A stretch of DNA of 64,000 nt from Perkinsus olseni (taxonomy: Eukaryota > Perkinsozoa > Perkinsida). A program made the translations under genes and the position numbers. The stretch covers positions 44,762 to 108,761 of the forward strand of contig JABANN010000041.1 in the NCBI GenBank assembly GCA_013115125.1, written 5' to 3'. Below are positions 9,181 through 20,097 of this stretch, in pieces; position 1 is the first letter of the stretch, and each line of letters starts with the position of its first letter. The notes under the pieces are model-generated. The model did no database searches. It worked only from the letters and a program-made list of their open reading frames with translations, and was not told where the DNA came from.

Positions 9181-11865
9181 TCACGCAAGGGGCGCAGTAA
9201 TCGTAACTCTGTTCCTCTTCTTGCTGAACTTCGCCTGTGCCCTGGACTCCTGCACTGTGGCTGGTATTGGTAGTTCCCGCCCATCAACACGGATCCTGTT
9301 CGCGCACAGCTCAATGTCGAACCTCGAGGCGTCAGCCTGTTGATCGGCAGGAGTAATGATGCAGATCAGCTGCCCATCTTTGGTCTCCATGCTCACTCGT
9401 GGCTCGTCCTGGGAAGAAGCAATGGAAACACACCTACCTGATTTTGAAACTAACAGACGATGATGCCTTCATCAGTCGCACCACTTCACCTTCTCCTCAG
9501 GGCTCTTCTGCGGGACGTCATCAGCCCACAAAGAGTTGTAAGAGTGTTTGTCGAAGATCTGCTCAATCTCTCTTTGCATTTTCTGCTGCTCGGCCGGAAG
9601 GCCCGAGGATGTCTTCTGCTGTGCCGAGGCAGCTGAAAAAGAGGCGACGCGAATCCGAGGACTCCCGAAGGATCCCTGGAGGTGTGAATAATTGCTCCTG
9701 ACCACAATCGACCACATTGCAAACTGAGTACGATTTTTTCCGATGCGCTTCCGATTCGTGTAATAGGGAGCTCAACGAGCGCGCAACCTTCATGAGGTAA
9801 TGACACGCGAACCACTAGCCAAACCTATTCCAGGCCGTGTGCGCTAGAAAGAAAGACAGACGTCCCGGCGTACTGTCAACGATCTTGCACGATTGTCTCA
9901 GCTTCTTCGGTAGCCATCCCATTGGGTCGCCGGCGTTCTCCGGTATGACACCTTCGGTGCTCCCTGATTCACCGTAGAGCACGCCTTTCGTGTTCGTTAG
10001 GAAACCCGGCTTGAGAACGCCCCGGCTGCGCCTAATGGCCGCACCGTTATCCGCTACAACCTGAGATGTAAGTACGAAGTTGGCTTGTCTGGTGATCTGC
10101 CACTTAACAGTACTAACAGCAAGCGGTCGTTTAGCTCAGTCGGTTAGAGCATCGTGCTAATAACGCGAGGGTCGCAGGTTCGAGCCCTGCATCGACCATT
10201 TCACTTCGCAAAAACATGCCCTTGCTGTGCTCCCCAACCCCACCGATCGGACGGAGCGCCGTTCTCATTCTTGGACGTCATTTACCGGCCTTTGTGACCG
10301 TGTGACGCCAATATGTTTGGGTCCGCGGTAAATGTTTGGGTCCGAGGTTCGTGCCGCGGAAGGTAGGCCCTTTGGTACGACTTCTTGCTTTCTCTTATTC
10401 CAGACAGCTCTTCCGCTTTCCAACGGATGTGCGCCCTCCTCTGATGGACTCCTCGCCATCTCATCCGTTACCGGTTACGCGTCGCTTCCACGACCGGGGA
10501 CCTTAATTTAATTAAGGTCCGAGGTTAAGGTCCGCGGTAACGCGCGCGTCTGCGGCCAGGTGTCACCCGGCCTCAACTCGCGCCAGTGACGCAAGAGCCA
10601 GAGCGCACTCCCTGACAGGGAGTGCGACAGGGAGTCCCTGTCTAATGAGTTGCATTGCAGATCTCCTCTCCTACCACTTCTGATGAAGAGATCCCCTACG
10701 TCGACCCACCTCGATAAGCTTAGCTTCTCGGGCTCCCGCTACTTGTTCCGCTGCCGAGGCTTCCTTGACTTCCTCGACATCGTCCTGCTCATCCGCTGGC
10801 TCGAATTCGACGGGAGTGTTCGTCTGCTCATCGAGGAACTTATAGGAGGCCTTGAGGAACCTGGTGGACGGGACATGGTTGCAGAGGCGGCATTCCCCAC
10901 GTTAATCTCCTGGCTACTTCCACCCCCGGGAGTTGACCTCCTTCACTGGCTTGGCGTAATTCTGGACGTTTCTCAGCGCCACCGTGACGAGGTCCACAAC
11001 TAAGGACTGCCGCGTGGTCTCCATCTAATGAGAGGGGATACTTATTGGCCGCTTCAGCGACAAAGAGGGGAGGAGCTATGTGCGATAGTTCAGAACTTAG
11101 CGCCGTCGCCTGCTTCGTTGGACTTGAATCGACGTGCTGAGCTGAGCTATCCGGGGTTCGCCCTAGTGCTGTGTGAGCATGGCAGCGAGCAGACCAATAA
11201 ATCTTATTTTCTCGTGGCGAGATGCGGTCTTCAAGGCTCGAGCAACGGAATCGTTGATGGATCCCAAAACCCGATGAGGGTGACAGGAGTCCCACCTTCC
11301 CTCCTCGTTGAATGATCGGCACACAGTCGGCGAGTTTCGATACCAACCAGGGCGCGAAAATGACGTCAATAGCCACACACGCGTTGCCCGCCCTGTCGAA
11401 GACTTTCCGGAAGCTGCCGACGTCCACCGGCACCTGATCAGCTCCGATCCCCTATGATGCTGGCCGTACTGGGAAGAACCTCCGATCTTTACCTGCATAT
11501 TTCTGATCCCCATTTTGTCAACCAGATGGCCGTCCGCCCTAGCCCCACTGGGCAGCAGAGGACCCTCGACCAATGGATGGCCGCAAATATTAACGAACAT
11601 TTTCGTGCTGGTGTTCGGGCGCCTGACGAGGATCCAGTTAGTCCAGTCCCCAACGAGGAGGCTGCTCGCCCACCGCTGAACACCAGCTAGTGTGCGTGCT
11701 TCGGGAACTTCACCGATTGAGGTGCTGGACCGAACCGGAGGAGCAGACGGCACTCACTGATGCAGCGTGCAAGTCGTCTTCATAGCGACCCCAGGCAAGG
11801 GAATGAGCTTCGGGCGTGAGTGGAGTCCAGCGCTCGGCACAGCCGAGGACGGGTAGTTGGTGGTC
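9181..11865 (-). CDS. PIH1-domain/CS-domain protein (axonemal dynein assembly or R2TP factor)
   Basis: The upstream exons (about 11865-10710) carry a PIH1-type domain: TPEAHSLAWGRYEDDL, then TKMFVNICGHPLVEG, then GADQVPVDVGSFRKVFD..ACVAIDVIFAPWL, then VVDLVTVALRNVQNYAKPV. The downstream exons (10060-9181) carry VLKPGFLTNTKG, a helical stretch, and a p23/CS-like C-terminus (FDIELCANRIRVDGRELPIP; AKFSKKRNRVTITAPL). PIH1 plus CS is the layout of PIH1D1/DNAAF2-class co-chaperones that work with Hsp90 to fold dynein heavy chains in the cytoplasm. The two parts join in phase across 10061-10709 (ATCGAG|GTGGG...CTCAG|GTTGTA). That intron holds a tRNA on the other strand. If the join is wrong, these are two adjacent genes. 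The initiator exon lies upstream of 11865 and was not resolved. Confidence 0.62.
10125..10198 (+). tRNA. tRNA-Ile (anticodon AAT)
   Basis: 74 nt folding as a cloverleaf. The acceptor stem GGTCGTT pairs with ATCGACC, with one U-U mismatch. The D arm is GCTC/GAGC, the anticodon arm TCGTG-CTAATAA-CGCGA and the T arm GCAGG-TTCGAGC-CCTGC. The discriminator is A. The anticodon AAT reads Ile codons after inosine modification. There is no intron and no encoded CCA beyond the discriminator. Internal A box and B box (GGTTCGAGCCC) are intact, so it should be transcribed by RNA polymerase III. It is antisense to a predicted intron of the surrounding PIH1 gene. Confidence 0.93.
10498..10520. repeat. near-perfect palindrome (10-bp arms, 3-bp loop)
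   Basis: GGACCTTAAT then TTA then ATTAAGGTCC, inside the predicted PIH1 intron. Nearby are short direct repeats of TTTGGGTCCGCGGTAA / TTAAGGTCCGCGGTAA type (about 10314-10332 and 10525-10540). Function unknown. Confidence 0.7.
10604..10626. repeat. perfect 11-bp inverted repeat
   Basis: CGCACTCCCTG, a single A, then CAGGGAGTGCG. It is followed by a further partial copy ACAGGGAGTCCCTGT, which is itself palindromic. It lies in the predicted PIH1 intron and could form a hairpin in either strand. Confidence 0.75.
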
Positions 11866-12069
11866 CTACTCATACCGATGTGAAAAACACCTATTCAGTG
11901 GACAGGGCCTCCACGATCAACGAAAGGGAACGCATGCATCCGAAAGAGCACAGCATTCTCAACTCTCATGAGGGTTCATGATCATCATCGCCGGCGAGGA
12001 CGCCTCTGGCCGCGGCTTGCCACTTAGATGTCTCACCTGAGACACCAGCACAATAATGGAGGGGTCGAC

Positions 12070-13600
12070 TCACGAGCAGTGATATAGACCTCTGGTGGAC
12101 TTCAGTAGCTTCTCTGCCGCTGAGTGTGTTTCGACTCTGTCACCCCTCGCCGCTGTAATCGTAGATGCTCTGTGAGGGAAGAGCTTCTCGTACAGAAAGA
12201 CCAGGACCTGCGCGGACTGCCCGGTAGGCCCGACTAAGGAAGGCTAGCTGCCTGCACCGTCTACATAACACCAGTGAACCGTGCGATCACTAGCTTCATC
12301 ATAGTAGCATCCCGTTATCAACTCCCAATCCTGTAGCTTCTCCACCTTCTGCTGTTCAGTCTTTCTCGTTCACAACAAGCCCTTGATGCATTCTACGACT
12401 ACATTCCCCACAACGACCCCGCACGTCACCTCTTCACTGGACACTAGCGAGTCGAGCATATCCTGCCGCGTGTTACGAGGTGACGTTTGCTTCAACCCAT
12501 AGCCGCTGTATCTTCGTCTACAGGCATCCTGGCAGAGCCAGTACCCTCCGAAGGTGGCGAGGCCACCGCTCTCACCTTGCGGGCCTCGTCAACGCAAGCG
12601 AGGAAGTAGTCCTCGAGCTCAGCCTGGCGGACGTATCTTTGACTGGCAGCTTCCTCGAGCATGTCATGTGTGCGTCTCAAGTCCCTGAGCTCTCTCTCCA
12701 ACTCCCCTATCTTGGTGAGGTACTCGGCTTCTAGGGAAGACACCTTGCCTAACAAGGCGGAGGTACTGAAGGCCGAGGGCGAAGCTGTTCCAGCCTACTC
12801 GCTGCTTCAACCATGGACATACCGCTTCTCTCCGCTGTGACATACTGAGGTCGTTGAAGGCCAGACGTCGCGAGATGAGCACCTATTCGTTGCATTTCGA
12901 CATGCGACGGAGGGATGTCGGCAGTCGCATTCTCCCGCATGCTGAGGCGAGGACCTTGCAGCAAAACCCCACCCGATGCATCGCCAGCCGCAGGCTCCCC
13001 GCTTAGGTCTGGCGCCCTCGTCCTCTTCAGCACCGCCTTGAGCACCTTAACAGCAGCAGCGTGACGCACTGCCCTCAAGCAGCCTCTACTTTAGCCTGTC
13101 GCTTAGATGCCTTCATCTGGTCTTCCAAATACCTCTTGTCTTCACTCAATGCCTCAGACCGAGCTTGCCACGTCCCAACCTGACTTTCCGACTTTCCGCT
13201 CCGTCGTGAGCGTGTAGCTAACACCCTGCTCGGGGCTGAGCTCGGTTACCTCCTTGCGGTAGTCCTTGCATAAAGCGTCCAGGCGTAGCGCCTCAGACAT
13301 GAACCACTTGAGCTCCTTCTCCAACTCCTGGACCCTCTTGTCTCGCCGCACCTTGTCACCTTCTTTGTCTGCTTTCACCTTGAGTTCCCGGAAGCTCTTC
13401 TGGACCGTGCTCCTGCCAGCCAAACTAGACTGACTCATCTCCAACGCCCCAGCTACATGTGGGATTTGTACGACAGCATAAAGTCATGCTCATGCCTCTG
13501 CAGGAGGTCAGCCACCCTCTCCGGAAGCGTCGCAGCCAGAGTGTTGAGTTGGTCGAAGAGGCCCAGTACTGAGAGACAACATGAACTCAATGCTCACCTT
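12070..13600 (-). CDS. coiled-coil protein, probably cytoskeletal or ciliary
   Basis: Several exons join into a largely helical protein. In order they give [20 protein letters not shown] then [13 protein letters not shown], then [20 protein letters not shown], then [19 protein letters not shown], then a Ser/Pro-rich linker. A second coil follows ([37 protein letters not shown]), then a C-terminus with [17 protein letters not shown] ending at TGA 12070. Heptad-like spacing is clear in both coils. I recall similar layouts in ciliary coiled-coil proteins but cannot name the family. Its neighbours on the same strand, PIH1 and epsilon-tubulin, support a basal-body or axonemal role by context only. 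The start codon lies above about 13580 and was not fixed. Confidence 0.55.
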
Positions 13601-13619
13601 TTGATACAAATTTCCCCAA

Positions 13620-13935
13620 TGAAAACAAGCTATAGACCCCCAAAATATTGCACATGAAACCCGTGTTTTTATAGCTTCAAGGTGATGCAAAAAAGGGCCC
13701 ACAACTCTCTGATGCTGCGGAATGTGAAGATGTCACAATTACCGTTTGCAAACTTTCGAAGAATTCTCTCCCATGGCGCAAGAGGCGACACATAGCTCGT
13801 ACTGTTCTCAAGTTTTCAAGAATGAGTCTCTTTTCTAGTCACCCAGTAGAATTAAGTTACTCATAATGATGAAAATATCAGCATGCATATTTGCACCAGT
13901 CCTGATACGTGAAAATGATCATAAGCCTTCAAACA
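13620..13935. other. AT-richer intergenic stretch
   Basis: Between the coiled-coil gene and the 3' end of the TPR gene. It is richer in A and T than its surroundings. No gene, RNA or repeat was recognised, and it may hold the promoter of the coiled-coil gene. Confidence 0.5.
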
Positions 13936-13959
13936 CTAATAGTGGACAAACAACATCCC

Positions 13960-16900
13960 CACGAAGAAGTGGATCGGGCTCCTACCCCTAGGTCCGGCCA
14001 CAGGCACGCTAGCTAGAACGGAAGCCTTGTTCTCAAGTGCCCCAGGCTCTAGCGCTTGGTCATGGCTCTGCGACCCTCGGCGCTCTCTCTCGAGATTAAC
14101 GCCGGTGAGGAAAGCTGACGAGTCATTCGCGTCGTCTCGGAGAGTCTCCGAGGAGCTGCTCCCCAGGATTCGCTCCACAGTTTCGGAGGACAAGGAGTCC
14201 GCTGTAGGAGGCTTGTCTTGATGCATTGGGCGAGTTGAAGGAGCTGACCGCAGTGGAGGCCCCGAACTCTCGACGATGAAGTGAACGACAACAGACACTG
14301 TAGAGGGAATCACCGACGCTCAGTCCATGACACGTAGCCATCCTGGACGTCTCGAGGGAAGAAAAGCTCGCCATCATCGAGGTGCTCGTCACGAGGCAGG
14401 AGAACAGCAGCGGGCGGACCTGCTGGGCACACGCTGAGGTCGACAGGGGGAGCCCCTACTGCCATCTGCACCTAGGGCATCACTGCGCGACGACAGCCCG
14501 GCTAAGGAAACCTCGTCAGCTTCTCCGACAGGACTGGCGGAGCTGAGGATATCGCCGCCCTCGATGCCCTACAACAGCGGAGGACAAGCTTCTGAACCTT
14601 CCCTACGGGAGCAATCCTACAAGCAGCACGAGGGAAACCCGCAGACAAACGAGCAGTAATCCTCGGAGGGGCTCAACTCGTCGTTTACTACAAACTTCCC
14701 CGAGATTGACAGCAGGTTCTAGCACGTACACACGCCAACTCGGAAGCATTTCCCTAGACAGATGTCGGAGAGCTAGAATGCCCCTACCGCAGCTTGACCA
14801 CGAGACCCGCCTAGCCGGACCCTGCTCCGAGGTCGCCGATCGCGTGGGGTCAATCGACCCTCTCCGAACACCTTCTTCAGGCGAGCTCCTTCTCTTCCAA
14901 GATGGCGGGGATGGGGAAACTTTCGCGGGGATCGAGGTTCTTCCGGAGTAGGCCGCCAGGGAGCTTCAAGGTGCTCGTGCCATGGCCGGCCCCCTGGCTG
15001 TCGGCACCTGCAGGGAGGGATGGTGTAATGGGCGCTGCGACCGTTCTGATGTAGTGCTGGAATGACGGTTGGCAGTGCCAACTTGGCACACAGGCTCCCA
15101 GCCGGGCAGGAGACGGAACCGTTGCTCTCCGTCACTCTTCGACCGATAGAGCACTCCTCGGACTCGGTCGAGGGACGGTCCCTCAGGGACCCCTTCGAAG
15201 CACTACACGTCGCAAAAAGGTCACGTCTCCAATATCAGCCAGCCCAGCCGGTTCCGTCGTGACTCGATTAGGCTGATGGCAACTGGTATCGAGCCCCTCA
15301 CCTTTGCTGCGTGAGCTCCTCCTCCCTCCTCTCCTGCTCCTCCCCCGCGGTTCGCCTTCTCCGGACCGGCCGTTGAATGGTCCGATCAGCTTCAACGACA
15401 TCCTCTTCGCGTAGGACCAATTTCATATGGCATGAAGGGCTATTTTGTACCCTCGGCTGCTCACCCTTACAACCAACCTCTCCAACGAGCACCAAGGGAG
15501 GCAGCTCCTCCTCTTCAACTCTCCTACATGATGGTCGAGCTTCCACGTCCAATATGAAAGGGGGCAGGCTTCCGAGGTCTGTGCTGTACTCACGGCCAAG
15601 GCGTCGGACAACCTGCTGTGTTGGCGAGTCATGGCCTTCCCCTATTGTTTTCGGCGGACAGCGAAGGTCAGTGAAAGCCTCGCCCTTGCGTGCATCCGAA
15701 ACTGGACTGGAGCGGGGAGAAATACTAAGGCTGTTGCCGCCGCTTAAGGACAGCTCTCGTTTCTTCGAAAGCTGATCGCATGCCACATTCAGAACTTCTA
15801 TCACCTCGGCGTCGGAAGGAAGATGTTCCACGGCCAACTGAAACCCCAGCGCCGGCGGTACCCAGCGACGCACTCAGGAGGCTGCACTACTCGTAGTCCT
15901 CTCCGGTATGCCGTCAACGCCTCTCGTCGCCTGCCGAGATGCTCGAGCTGAGCCCCCACGCTATGCATGGCTGCCACCGTTGTGCTGTGTAAAACGCTTT
16001 GTTGACTCTCTAAGCGGCAACCTAGTCCATGGGTGCATCTGAAGTGGGCTGGCCATGCTCTCCAGTGATCCTAGCGCTCTTCACGAAGGCGTACCCGGGC
16101 GAATCATCAACCCGAGTGACGACTATGGACGGCGAGCGCACTGTTGCCGCTGGAGAGCCTACAGTGCATTGAGAAGCTTCAGAGCTCCCTGAGCGTGTCG
16201 GAGGGATTGATGATGTCTCCCTAAGCGGCTGAGCACCGAGGAGATGTTCAGATGCGTCCCAGCCACTGACAGATCTGCACTCGGGCCTTGGGAACCCATC
16301 TCTAGGCGTAGGGCACGGACTAGGAACCTGAGGAAGGGAGCGCGGCGATTCCAAAGTTATGAGCGCACCTCATAGCTATATGAGGCTTGTCTATAGCCCT
16401 ATAGTAAGAGGCCATATTGTTCAGGGTCATGGCGTGGAAGCTTATATCGGAAACGAAGGCGGCAAGAGCCTCGGCTTCTCTCAAGTGCGCGATGCAAGAC
16501 GCCATGGACCCCTCTTGCAAGTCTCGAGTAGCCTGACGGTTCAGAGCCGCGATCTAAAACAGAGAGACGTAGCTCGGGACCTCTCGAACGCCGAGGAGAA
16601 TCGCTGACAGTAACCAAGTCATTCGCGGCAAGTGATCATCTTGAGTAGGTTCAATTGGGTTCACACGCGTTGACAGGGAAGTAACCCATCTTGCTACAGC
16701 GGCGACACGACGGCAAGGGTGCCGAAATCGCCTTAAAGTGGATTTCATACTTTCTGGGCATTCATCGACGAGCACAGCACTCGACATTCACTTGATGATG
16801 GGCCGCGACAGACTCCTCTTCAAAGCGTACAGCAGCCGAAGCTTCTCACTCTTGATCGTGCTGCATTTTGTTCTTTATCGCCTGCTCGTGCTCTCGTCGG

Positions 16901-17110
16901 AGTCGGCCTATCCTTGTCCGAACGGTGACCGACACTGCGATTCATGGGACAGTGCGATCGAATCGCATCAAGAAACGACCAAGCTGGACAGTACCACGCA
17001 AAGAGAACGCCATGAAACTCAGCCTCTGAGAGGGCTCTGAAGGGTATCATCAACACAACGCCCTCGAGTGAAGAGAAAGCCTTCGTAGCTAAAGGCCACA
17101 ACGTGACCAT
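13960..17110 (-). CDS. TPR-repeat protein with long disordered C-terminus
   Basis: Exons in the 16700-15750 part give consecutive tetratricopeptide-like helices: HLREAEALAAFVSD, SFHAMTLNNMASYYRAID, then VAGTHLNISSVLSRLGRHH, SLRHAQGALKLLNAL, then HSVGAQLEHLGRRREALTAY. An intron GTGCGC...CCTCAG separates the first pair from the second in phase. A basic helix (REHEQAIKNKMQHDQE) precedes them. Below about 15700 the protein is Ser/Pro/Glu-rich and low in structure. TPR arrays bind other proteins as scaffolds, and no more specific role is visible. The possible ATG at 17110 is only 23 bp from the MND1 stop, and the exact start and end are uncertain. Confidence 0.55.
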
Positions 17111-17132
17111 GGTCCCTAATAGCAGCGTACGA

Positions 17133-18125
17133 CTAGTCGAATATACTAGGGTCGATGCCGAACTCCTTGTCGACTTGCTCCTCGCTCATCCCTCCCCGAG
17201 TTGCGATGAACCTGAGGGAGCGAGGAGCGACAGCTGCCTACTGGGTTGCCGCGCCTACTGCCTGACGGTGCATATGTTGTCGGTCCAGATGTCCAATAGA
17301 TCTCGAGACCGCCGCATCTCCTCGACTGATAGAACAGTCGTGCCCACCAGCGACCGGTCGCTGATTTGTCGCCCACTTTGCTCTTTTATCTTGCTCGGAT
17401 CGGTTGCTTCGAGGGCCTCCAGATCCGCCGTCAACTTCCGCCGTTTACCTTCGAGCTCTTCGAACTCCACGCGCATAGCTGCGGACTTCTCCTGAGGGAG
17501 ACTTTGCGCGGCGGGGAGACACCGGCCCAGCAACACGGGTCTCGTGATGGCGGGACTGACCTGCGTGACGCCGCTAGCTCCAAGGGCCGATGAGATCTCC
17601 TCCTTGCGACCTTCGGCCTCTGCCAGAGCTTCCTCAGACGACTGCAAAGAGGCTCTGGTCTTGTCAAGTCTGGTCATTAGTGCTGCCTTCTGGCTCGACG
17701 GGAGGGCCCAGTAGCTGCAGAGGCAGGAACTTAGCCGCCAGACACCACTCTGGTAATTTCGAATGCTTTCAGCACGATCGAGCACAGCCGCCAGGTTCTA
17801 TTTCAGTGGCCAAGAAAACGTACCCCAGTTCATGCAGGACGGCCCCCCTTCGAGCCGTACATGGGACCTACATGTTCTGCGAGCCAACTTTTTCCATGCT
17901 CACTAGGCGGTCGCCATCTACTAGATGCTGGACAACTTCCTTCACCGATTGCGGTACGATACCACACCTGAGCGAGCTTCGAGCCCAAAAGGGGTCGATG
18001 GGCTCCAACTTCTTGGCTATCTTTTCAATTTCCTTGAAGTTGTAAAAGCTCTGCTCGGCCATGAGTGCCTCATGAAGCTTCGCTTTCTTCTGGTCGAGGC
18101 TCAAACCCTTCGCTCGTTTCGGCAT
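17133..18125 (-). CDS. MND1: MND1, meiotic recombination accessory factor
   Basis: Start ATG at 18125-18123: MPKRAKGLSLDQKKAKLHEA, then QSFYNFKEIEKIAKK and IVPQSVKEVVQHLVDGDRLV, the winged-helix N-terminus of Mnd1. A coiled-coil exon follows (KAALMTRLDKTRASLQSSEE; EELEGKRRKLTADLEAL), then DIWTDNICTVRQ (Mnd1 WTDNI signature). After a GTAGGC...CCTCAG intron it resumes FIATRGGMSEEQVDKEFGID and ends PSIFD at TAG 17133. The human counterpart ends in FGIPEDFDYID. Mnd1 pairs with Hop2 and stimulates Dmc1/Rad51 strand invasion in meiotic prophase. An insertion with stop codons before LEPIDPF (about 17990) suggests another short intron. Part of the coil differs from family members. Confidence 0.85.
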
Positions 18126-18339
18126 CGTTTCGGTGACACGGTAAGAAACAGGAACTGCTTTCGGGCCATCTCCGGACGAATGCAGTGCATCCTCTGCAAG
18201 CACGGTAAGTCGATTGTGTCGAAGTAGCTACGATCATCCTGAATAATTTCCTGCATTCGAGCCCTCCTCCACCATCGCTGTGATTTACCAACAAACGTCG
18301 GGTAAAGAAGCTCACCGAAACTGGAAACAGAAACGTTTG

Positions 18340-19966
18340 TCATGAATTTGACGTAACAGAGTGGCCGTAGAGCACTCCTCTAAGATACGCATGCTGTGAA
18401 TGCTTCTGACTAGGCCAGCTGTCCCATCTGATATGCCGTACGTCGTACCCTAGCCGGGTGAGCAGACGGTGCTTCAGCTCGGTCGTCACCGTCGGGCGCT
18501 CCGTTCTGAAGCAGCAGGCACTACTTCCAGTAGGCGAAGAGGCCCCCCCCGCGCTACCCGTTTATGAAGTGTCGGGGCCCGTCGATCTCAAGTAGCTTCC
18601 TCGAGTTGGAAATGACAACATCGATTAGGTACGGCTGTTGTAGCGCTACCTGACGGCAAGCGGTGGTCATCCGCTCCTCGAGGGGACCCGTACCTCCAGA
18701 GTATGCGACACTTCAAGATCGGAGAGCTCTCGGGACACCACCAAGTGCTGCTGCGAGGACATGGTCGGCAGGGCATCGTACTGATTGTTGACGCGAAGCT
18801 GACCAGACATGTTGCGACTCTACGCCCGCGGATCTCCCTCTACCCACCTGCGAGACCACAGCCAGAAAACCTCGTGCTCTCTGACTGAGAGCACACCACA
18901 GCAGCGGACGCTCCAGTCTTATATGCAGCTCGATAACGCAGAGGTTGATTTGGCAGTACGTGTCCAGTCTCGACGGACCCACCCCAGACTGAGCCAAGTA
19001 CTCCACGACAGCTCCAAGCAAGCGCTCTTTCAGGTCGTAAAGCTCCTGGCCATCTCCATCCGAGCGATACTGGCACACTAACGGTAACATGAGGTGGTTA
19101 AGGGTGTCCACCAGCGGCTTCGTTGGTTGGGCGGGCCACTTGGGGACCTCCGAAGCTACTGAATGCATCATTATGTAGAACCGATGATGATCCTCGAGGC
19201 CGAGCTTCGTGCAGATTTGGAGCAGGACAGCCAGTCTGAAGGCGCAGATCTCGCCCTGTTGTTCATGCGCCGCGGCTGCATCTACTAGTCTACCCAGGAC
19301 TTCCCGATCAATACGGACGCTCAGGTTGCCCATGACGCCGAGGAGAGCACGGAAAGCTGCGAACTGGTTGTCGTCGTCGCCGAGGACCATCGCCCGACGT
19401 GCAAGAGTAGCCGCCAGCTCGTTGTCGAAGATGCCGACTTTCTTGTACGCCCCGCAAATTGCGATGATCTGATATGACCGCATCTGACCAGTACGCTTCG
19501 CCAAGGCTGGGAAGGCAGCCTCGAAGACATCAGTCATGCCAGTCTCGTGCTCCCGGACGCCTAACGTGGCGAGGGTGCTGAGGAGCCTCGCGAGGTCCCG
19601 GCCGCTGGCTTGCTCCAGCAGCTCCTCCTGCCGGATTAGCACCCGGCGAGCCAGCTCCCGAGCTCCCTCTCTGTCGTCGTTCTGTGCGAATGCGAATAGC
19701 AGGCGTATGAGGTCGGGCACGGGTAGCCGCAGGAGGTGACGAGAGGCCCAATCTCGACAAGTAGTGAAGTACTGGTCCACCTTGCTCCTCTCTGATACTT
19801 GCGCAAAGGCGGCGTCGCCCATCGCCTTCATCGGACATTTTCTGCCGCTTTCTTCGAACTGCGTAAGATGCGCCGAATTCAGGCAACACAAGCCAGGCCA
19901 ACACGATGCCTTCATCCCCAACGGGACCGCCGCATGACGACACGCTGATACCACAGGTAGTGGCAT
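18340..19966 (-). CDS. RAP-domain protein (organellar RNA-binding type)
   Basis: A long first exon (19966 to about 18860) encodes helical repeats typical of RAP/FASTK-like proteins: LPVPDLIRLLFAFAQND, GRDLARLLSTLATLGVRE, SYQIIAICGAYKKVGIFD, CAFRLAVLLQICTKLGL. After short introns come VSRELSDLEVSHTLE, ALQQPYLIDVVISNSRKLL with EIDGPRHFIN, and TELKHRLLTRLGYDVRHIRW, the RAP domain, ending at TGA 18340. RAP proteins are expanded in apicomplexans and other alveolates and act in mitochondrial or plastid RNA processing and rRNA assembly. The N-terminus (Arg/Lys and hydrophobic, no acid for 37 residues) fits a mitochondrial presequence. Internal Met codons near 19830 are alternative starts. Confidence 0.8.
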
Positions 19967-20097
19967 CTTGAAAAACCTGACGGCAGGAGGACTCCTGCGT
20001 TACCCCACACGACACTTCCCCTGAGCATGTGGATAGGAGGACTGCATTAGGCATGTTGAACGGTCAGTGATAGAGTTGTACAAAAAAACGAAAATTA

